Positions 7,336 to 11,896 of a stretch of DNA of 11,896 nucleotides are shown piece after piece. Below the pieces are notes generated by a model. That model did no database searches. It worked only from the letters and a program-made list of their open reading frames with translations, and was not told where the DNA came from. Both the position numbers and the translations under genes were made by a program. The DNA comes from Spirochaetales bacterium. GTDB lineage: Bacteria > Spirochaetota > Spirochaetia > DAHUYW01. Positions within the stretch are counted from its first letter, which is position 1. The number at the start of each line of letters is the position of its first letter. The stretch covers positions 1-11,896 of the forward strand of contig DAHUYW010000062.1 of NCBI GenBank assembly GCA_027306915.1, given 5' to 3'.

Positions 7336-8295
7336 TCATGCTTCGTAGCCTGGAACCTCCGTCGTGGCAAACAGCTCTTCGAGATAGGCGGCGGCGCTCA
7401 GGCCGTGTCCGGTGTGCTCGGGCTTGAGAAGGATGCGGCTCGCGAGAGCGCCAGGGGCGATCTCCTTCACGTCTTCAGGAACGACGTAATCACGCCCGCG
7501 GATCGCGGCGAGCGCCTGTGCTCCCTTGTAGAGCGCGAGCGAGCCGCGCGGAGAGATTCCCATGACTAGCCGAGGGTCGATTCGGCTCCGCCCCACGATC
7601 GCCATGATGTAGCGGGCGAGGCTTGGCGCCACGTGGACCGAAAGGACCGCCTCCTGCATCGCGAGGAGACGCCCGGGCTTGTCGGTCCTTTCCTGCGGGA
7701 GAGGCCCGCTTCGCTCCGCCTCGCCCGAGAGGATGCGCCGCTCGGTCGCGGGCGACGGATAGCCCAGGGTCAGGGTGAGAAAAAAGCGGTCCTTCTGCAC
7801 CTCGGGCAGCGGAAAGGTCCCTTCCGACTCCGCCGGACTCTGCGTCGCCACAAGGACAAAGGGCTCCGGAAGCCTCACGGTGCGCCCCTCGACGCTCACT
7901 TGACCTTCGGCCATCGCCTCAAGGAGCGCCGACTGGGTGCGCGGGGTCGCGCGGTTGATCTCGTCGACCAGGAGGAAGTTCGTCATGATCGGCCCCTCCT
8001 TGAAGACGAAGCCCTCCGTGCGCGGATTGTAGACCGATACCCCGAGGATGTCGGACGGCATCAGGTCGGGGGTGCACTGCACCTGCTTGATGCGGCCGCC
8101 GAGCTCCTCGGCGATCGAGCGGGCAAGAAGCGTCTTTCCGGTACCCGGAAGGTCTTCGATGAGGAGGTGCCCCCGGCACAGCGCCGCCGCCACACATAGC
8201 TCGACCGCGCGTCGATTCCCGAAGAAGCGGCGCTCAACCCCGGCGATGAGCTCACTCGCCCAGTCGGAAAGCTCGACAACGGTCGGTACGCTCAC
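7336..8295 (-). CDS. MoxR-family AAA+ ATPase (distal copy, sensor-1 Asn replaced by Ser)
   Basis: 319 residues, typical for the family (AAA_3 domain followed by the AAA lid). MoxR ATPases act as chaperone-like remodelers, commonly with DUF58/vWA partners at the membrane. Walker A is 'DLPGTGKT' (48-55), Walker B 'LLVDEI' (108-113), Arg170 in 'QKDRF' sits at the likely arginine finger, and Arg250 in 'GISPRG' is sensor 2. Sensor 1 normally reads 'ATQNP' but here reads 'ATQSP' with Ser153 (codon AGT at 7837-7839). The start is GTG at 8295, overlapping the stop of the DUF4129 gene by four bases (GTGA), with GAGGAG nine bases upstream. It is the last gene of a four-gene operon and converges on the reductase operon. 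Aligned by eye it is clearly paralogous to the MoxR at the operon's start, but not a recent copy. Confidence 0.92.
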   Translation of the reverse strand: MSVPTVVELSDWASELIAGVERRFFGNRRAVELCVAAALCRGHLLIEDLPGTGKTLLARSIAEELGGRIKQVQCTPDLMPSDILGVSVYNPRTEGFVFKEGPIMTNFLLVDEINRATPRTQSALLEAMAEGQVSVEGRTVRLPEPFVLVATQSPAESEGTFPLPEVQKDRFFLTLTLGYPSPATERRILSGEAERSGPLPQERTDKPGRLLAMQEAVLSVHVAPSLARYIMAIVGRSRIDPRLVMGISPRGSLALYKGAQALAAIRGRDYVVPEDVKEIAPGALASRILLKPEHTGHGLSAAAYLEELFATTEVPGYEA

Positions 8296-9884
8296 GATTT
8301 TCCGCTCCTCATCCGGGCCACCTGCCCGACCGCTCGAAAATAGGCCGCAAGCCGCTCGCGGGAGAGCGCTCGCCCCGAGTAGAGTCCCTCCTCGAAGATC
8401 GCTGCGATCTCGGCGAGGAGGGGTGCCGCCTCCGGCACCCTCTTGCCGAGCAGGCCGGCGTACTCGCGCGGGGCGTAGGCCGGCGAAAAGCGCACTCCGG
8501 CGCGCTCGCCCCAGCGGACAAGACGCCGGAAGGCCCGGAGAAAGAGGGCGAGCGGGAGCCGCCTGTGGAGCTCCTCTTCCTCTTTCCCTGCGCCCCGAGA
8601 ATCCCGCGCCCCCGCGCGCCCCCCGCCGCCCGATCGATCCGCTCGGCGCAGGCGCGACAAGCGCCACCCCTGCGAGCGCGACCGGTCCCTCGAGAAGAGC
8701 AGGTGAAGCCGGGCGACGAGCTCCTGCGCCAGCTCCACGAGATAGCGCACGGCGCGTGCGACCGGCCGGCGCGCTCCTCCCGCCGCAGGGCGCATCCGAA
8801 GGAGCGGGCGAAGGAGAAAGGCGAGCAGGGCAAGCGCGCCGGCCCCGAGCAGCCCCCAGCCGAGCGCCTGCAGTATCGTACGCAGGAGAGCGGCCCACGC
8901 CGGGGGCCCCGCGTTCGGAAGGCTCCGCAGCGCCTGCCCCATCGGCGGGAGGGCCGGCGGCGGCTGGAACTGGGGAAGGGTCGGTGGAGGCGCACCGCGA
9001 CCGAGGAGCGAGGCGAGAAGGGCCGCCAGCCAGCGGAGCGCCCGCAGGAGGAGCGACTCGGAAAGAAGGGGATGGGTCCAGGCGACCGGGATAGCAGCCA
9101 GGCAGACCGCCGCCAGCAGGAGCACCGCCTGCGCGGCGCCAAGAGTCAACTGCCGCGGCGTCCATCCCGCGCCCTCCGAGGCGGCAAGCTGCTCGAAGGC
9201 GAGCAGGCGCACCGACCGCAGGGCGAGAAGGCTCGCGACAACGTAGACGATTGCTGCACTCGTCTCGGCGATCGAGAGGCTTACTCCGAATCCCCAGGTG
9301 CTTACCGCAAGCGCCGACAAGGCAACCACGAGGAGAAGAAGGATTTGCCTTCGAACCTGGGAGAGCCCAGCGAGGGTGTCTGCGGCCTCCTGGCCGTACT
9401 CGCGGTAGAATGCCGGACGCCGCGTCTCCTCTTTCCCCTCCAAGAGGGTGAGAAGGAGGGAGTGATCCCGCAGCCGGCGGCGAAAGGATTGCGTGAGCAG
9501 CCACTGCAGAAAGAGGGCGATGGTCGCTGCCCAGAAGTCGGGTCGGGCGAGTGCGGAGAGCGGGGACAGGAAGGTGCCTGTGAGGGCAAGGAGAGCGGCG
9601 GCCCCGCAGATGAGGACGAGGAGAAGCTCCCGCAGGAGGGGCGCGATGCCGTTCTCCCGCGTCGCTCCGAGCCACCAGCCCACTAGGTACTCGATCGCCC
9701 CAACGGCGAGGAGCAGGAGCGGAAGAGCGGCAGCGACGAGTGGCGCGACCGCGAGGATCTTCGTCACGATGATCTCAAAGATGAGCGAGAGGAACAGAAA
9801 CGGGACGATCACGGCGATCGCGGGGTGGAGGTAGCGAGCCACGGTGCCGGCACGCGTAAGGCGGCTACCCGCGGACGATGTCAT
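8292..9884 (-). CDS. Polytopic membrane protein with C-terminal DUF4129-like segment (TgpA-like without transglutaminase)
   Basis: 530 residues. The first 295 hold about seven or eight hydrophobic spans (near 23-43, 46-70, 86-108, 116-132, 180-198, 206-227, 248-268 and perhaps 276-295), with a charged loop at 134-178. A proline-rich stretch (298-329) and one more span (334-360) follow, then a basic, glycine-rich, probably disordered region (362-440). The end (443-522) resembles DUF4129: 'FLRAFRRLVRWGERAGVRFSPAYAPREYAGLL' region and 'EIAAIFEEGLYSG'. TgpA-type proteins share this outline but place a Cys-His-Asp transglutaminase domain before the last span; that domain is absent here. The start at ATG 9884 has GGAGGAGG six bases upstream and lies 20 bases inside the DUF58 gene. 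It may be the membrane scaffold for the MoxR/DUF58 pair; no catalytic role is visible. Family assignment is by eye. Confidence 0.8.
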   Translation of the reverse strand: MTSSAGSRLTRAGTVARYLHPAIAVIVPFLFLSLIFEIIVTKILAVAPLVAAALPLLLLAVGAIEYLVGWWLGATRENGIAPLLRELLLVLICGAAALLALTGTFLSPLSALARPDFWAATIALFLQWLLTQSFRRRLRDHSLLLTLLEGKEETRRPAFYREYGQEAADTLAGLSQVRRQILLLLVVALSALAVSTWGFGVSLSIAETSAAIVYVVASLLALRSVRLLAFEQLAASEGAGWTPRQLTLGAAQAVLLLAAVCLAAIPVAWTHPLLSESLLLRALRWLAALLASLLGRGAPPPTLPQFQPPPALPPMGQALRSLPNAGPPAWAALLRTILQALGWGLLGAGALALLAFLLRPLLRMRPAAGGARRPVARAVRYLVELAQELVARLHLLFSRDRSRSQGWRLSRLRRADRSGGGGRAGARDSRGAGKEEEELHRRLPLALFLRAFRRLVRWGERAGVRFSPAYAPREYAGLLGKRVPEAAPLLAEIAAIFEEGLYSGRALSRERLAAYFRAVGQVARMRSGKS

Positions 9885-11040
9885 GGCCGGCCTCCTCCAC
9901 TATCGTTACCCGCAGGAGCGACTCCAGCTCGCGATTGCGCTCTGCCTCCGTCGCCGAGACAATCTTCACATGCTCGACCGCCCTTCCCCGCCTGAGGGCC
10001 GCGAGCACGACGGCGACCTGCTCTTCGGTGAGATCCGGCCCTACGAGAAGCTGCCGGACACCTGCCTGACTCCCTGCGACAAGCGGCCGGAGGTCTGCGT
10101 GCCCGCCGTCCTGCCGGAGACGGGCAAGACCCTCGAGAATTCCGACGGCGTGATCCCATCCCGTCCGCTCGGAAATGGGAGACCCCGGTACTCCCTCCTT
10201 CGACGCCACGGCGAGCCCAACCGCCTGGCCGAGCCGGGCGAAGCTCACCACGAGGGAGGCGGCGGTCTCGATGGCCCGCTCGATGAGGTAGTCCCGCCGC
10301 CGCTCGGGATAGTCCTCCCGGCACGTATTCAACAGGATGCGGACCGGAGAGTAGAGGGTCCGATCGTACTCGGTGGTGTAGAGCCTCCCCGTCTTTGCAG
10401 AGAGCCGCCAATTGACTCGCTTCGGCTCGTCGCCGGCGATGTACTCCCGCACGCCGCGGTAGCGGGTCACATCCTCGTGGAAGGGAGAGAGGCTGGGAAT
10501 GCTTCCGGCGGGAAGACCTCGGTCGTTAACAAGCTCGAGGCGATAGATGGCCGGATAGACCACGACCGTTGCGGGAGCCGGAAAGCGCCTCTCCCAGCCG
10601 AAGAGACCGAAGGGATCGTGCCCGGAGAGGCGGATCGGACCCACGGGAAACTCACCCCGCTCCTGCGGCCGGAAGGCGACCTCGATCCCTACCTTCCCTC
10701 GCGGAGGAAGGAGGGAACGGAAAAGCGCCTGCTCGGTTCGGAGCCTGCCGACCGTCTCGGCGACCCGAACCGCGGGCAGCGGAAAGGGGAGGCGGCTCAT
10801 GACCGAAAAACGGAGCGCGGCGCGCTCGAAACGCACACCGCGCACCACGGAGCTCTCCCGCTCGACCGCGAGAAAGCGCGGAACCATCCGGCTGTAGAGG
10901 TAGGATCCGGCGAGCAGAAGGAGGACGACCGAGGCGAGATAGCGAAGGATCGCCGCGGGAGCAAAGAGCGCGAAGAACGCTGCGATGCAGGCGGCCAAGA
11001 CCGCGAGCGCCCGGTTTCCGGCGGGAAGGTCGCCGCTCAT
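9865..11040 (-). CDS. DUF58 domain protein, membrane-anchored
   Basis: 391 residues. Two adjoining N-terminal membrane spans (about 10-30 and 31-50) come first, then a beta-rich region (55-165) containing 'GHDPFGLFGW', and the DUF58 signature at about 188-226: 'HEDVTRYRGVREYIAGDEPK' followed by 'VNWRLSAKTGRLYTTEYD'. The remainder has the fold-like pattern of a von Willebrand A domain, but the metal-site motif is not intact ('ILLNTCRED' where Asp-x-Ser-like residues would sit). DUF58 proteins are regularly encoded next to MoxR ATPases and are thought to work with them in the envelope. The ATG overlaps the stop of the upstream MoxR gene by four bases (ATGA) and GGAGG lies nine bases upstream. 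Its stop overlaps the start of the membrane protein gene by 20 bases, so translation of the set is coupled. Confidence 0.92.
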   Translation of the reverse strand: MSGDLPAGNRALAVLAACIAAFFALFAPAAILRYLASVVLLLLAGSYLYSRMVPRFLAVERESSVVRGVRFERAALRFSVMSRLPFPLPAVRVAETVGRLRTEQALFRSLLPPRGKVGIEVAFRPQERGEFPVGPIRLSGHDPFGLFGWERRFPAPATVVVYPAIYRLELVNDRGLPAGSIPSLSPFHEDVTRYRGVREYIAGDEPKRVNWRLSAKTGRLYTTEYDRTLYSPVRILLNTCREDYPERRRDYLIERAIETAASLVVSFARLGQAVGLAVASKEGVPGSPISERTGWDHAVGILEGLARLRQDGGHADLRPLVAGSQAGVRQLLVGPDLTEEQVAVVLAALRRGRAVEHVKIVSATEAERNRELESLLRVTIVEEAGHDIVRG

Positions 11041-11896
11041 CGTTCCCCGCCTCCGCTCTCGTTCTCAGCCTCGGCGATGAGGCCGGCGATGGCTGCCTCC
11101 TCGGTTATCCCGCGAAAGGCTTGTTCGGGCCTCACCGCAATCCGCTTCCAAAGGACAGCGGGTGCGAGCGCTGCGACGTCGGCGGAGCCCGCGGCAGCCC
11201 TTCCGGCAAGCGCCGCCCGGGCCTGCGCCCCGCGATAGAGGGCGCGCGACGCGCGTGGAGAGGCGCCGAGGGCAAGGCGGCCGTCGCCTCGCGTGATCCC
11301 GATCAGGCGGAGGATGTTGTCGATCGAGACCTCGTCTACCGCCACGCGGGTGACCGCCTCCTGCATCGAGCGGACAGAAGCGACGTCGGTGACCGCCGTG
11401 AGATCCGCGACGGGGTGGAACATCCGGCGCTGCGACTCCATGATTGCGATCTCCGCCTCTTCGTCCGGATAGCCCATGCGCGTCGCGAGGAAGAAGCGAT
11501 CCTTCTGCGCCTCGGGAAGTGGGAAGGTTCCCTCGAACTCGATCGGATTCTCGGTGGCAAGAACTATGAAGGGATCGGGAAGGGGGTGCCGTTCTCCCTC
11601 GATCGTGAGGGCCCTCTCCTCCATCGCCTCGAGAAGCGCCGACTGGGTGCGCGGTTGATCTCGTCAACGAGGAGGAGGTTCGTCATCACGGGCCCGTCAT
11701 GGAACTCGAAGTCTCCGGTCCGCTGGTCGTAGACCGACGTCCCCACGACGTCGGCCGGCATGAGGTCCGGGGTGCACTGGATGCGCTGCATCGAGCAGCC
11801 GAGCGAGGCCGCAAGCGCCCGCGCGAGTATCGTCTTTCCGACCCCCGGGATGTCCTCCAGCAGAATGTGACCGCGGCACAGGAGGGCTACCAGCAG
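11037..11896 (-). pseudogene. MoxR-family AAA+ ATPase (proximal copy), 5' end outside the window, frameshifted by a 10-base deletion
   Basis: The visible part starts before Walker A ('EDIPGVGKT', minus strand near 11835-11860) and continues through '[12 protein letters not shown]' and Walker B 'LLVDEINRA'. The frame then changes at 11649-11654 and resumes at 'QSALLEAM' with '..LATENPIEFEGTFPLPEAQKDRF' (canonical sensor-1 Asn) and 'LGASPRASRALYRG', ending at 11037. The intact paralogue at 7336-8295 has two GCGCGG copies ten bases apart at this spot; here only one remains, so exactly ten bases, including most codons of 'TPRT', are missing. An internal start (for example at 11624) could still make a C-terminal piece without the ATP site. 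It is the first visible gene of the operon and overlaps DUF58 by four bases. A real loss or an assembly collapse are both possible. Confidence 0.85.

Noticed and set aside
8296..9675. An upstream extension of the distal MoxR reading frame by 460 codons
   Set aside because: It lies over the DUF4129 membrane protein in another frame and is a Pro/Arg/Gly-rich shadow; the GTG at 8295 with its GAGGAG site starts the MoxR at its normal length.

Overview
High-GC bacterial DNA, densely packed with genes that often overlap by a few bases. A YesM/YesN-type sensor pair sits beside a sugar-binding lipoprotein gene. There is also a secreted ankyrin protein with an 'N-x-N-P' repeat style and a fumarate reductase-type operon. 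This mix fits a free-living or host-associated Spirochaetota member best, but that is an inference; no rRNA or other marker gene is present.

Region 1 (1-4000, minus strand): read from right to left, an exported ankyrin-repeat protein, a sensor histidine kinase, an AraC-type response regulator and the first 49 codons of a sugar-binding lipoprotein follow one another with gaps of 26 and 2 bases and one ATGA overlap, so they probably share a transcript. The kinase is broken by a one-base frameshift. The lipoprotein is cut after 'SQANLT', at what looks like the edge of an insertion element running off the left end.

Region 2 (4001-7317, plus strand): a divergent promoter region, then a four-gene succinate:quinone/fumarate reductase operon in the order flavoprotein, membrane anchor (about 3 TM), membrane anchor (2 TM), iron-sulfur protein, all overlapping. 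The enzyme would couple succinate/fumarate chemistry to the membrane quinone pool. A short GC-rich hairpin follows the last stop.

Region 3 (7336-11896, minus strand, convergent with region 2): a tightly overlapping operon read from right to left as MoxR ATPase (start outside the window, frameshifted by a 10-base deletion), DUF58 protein, polytopic membrane protein with a C-terminal DUF4129-like segment, and a second MoxR ATPase. It resembles the widespread MoxR-DUF58-TgpA systems. It differs in having two MoxR ATPases flanking the set and in having a short proline-rich linker where TgpA proteins carry a transglutaminase domain. The intact MoxR has Ser in place of the usual sensor-1 Asn. This operon is the best candidate for something not well described.

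Three of the eleven genes (kinase, first MoxR, lipoprotein) are interrupted. Either the strain is losing genes or the assembly has errors; the sequence alone cannot decide for the one-base event. The 10-base event has a clear repeat-mediated signature.
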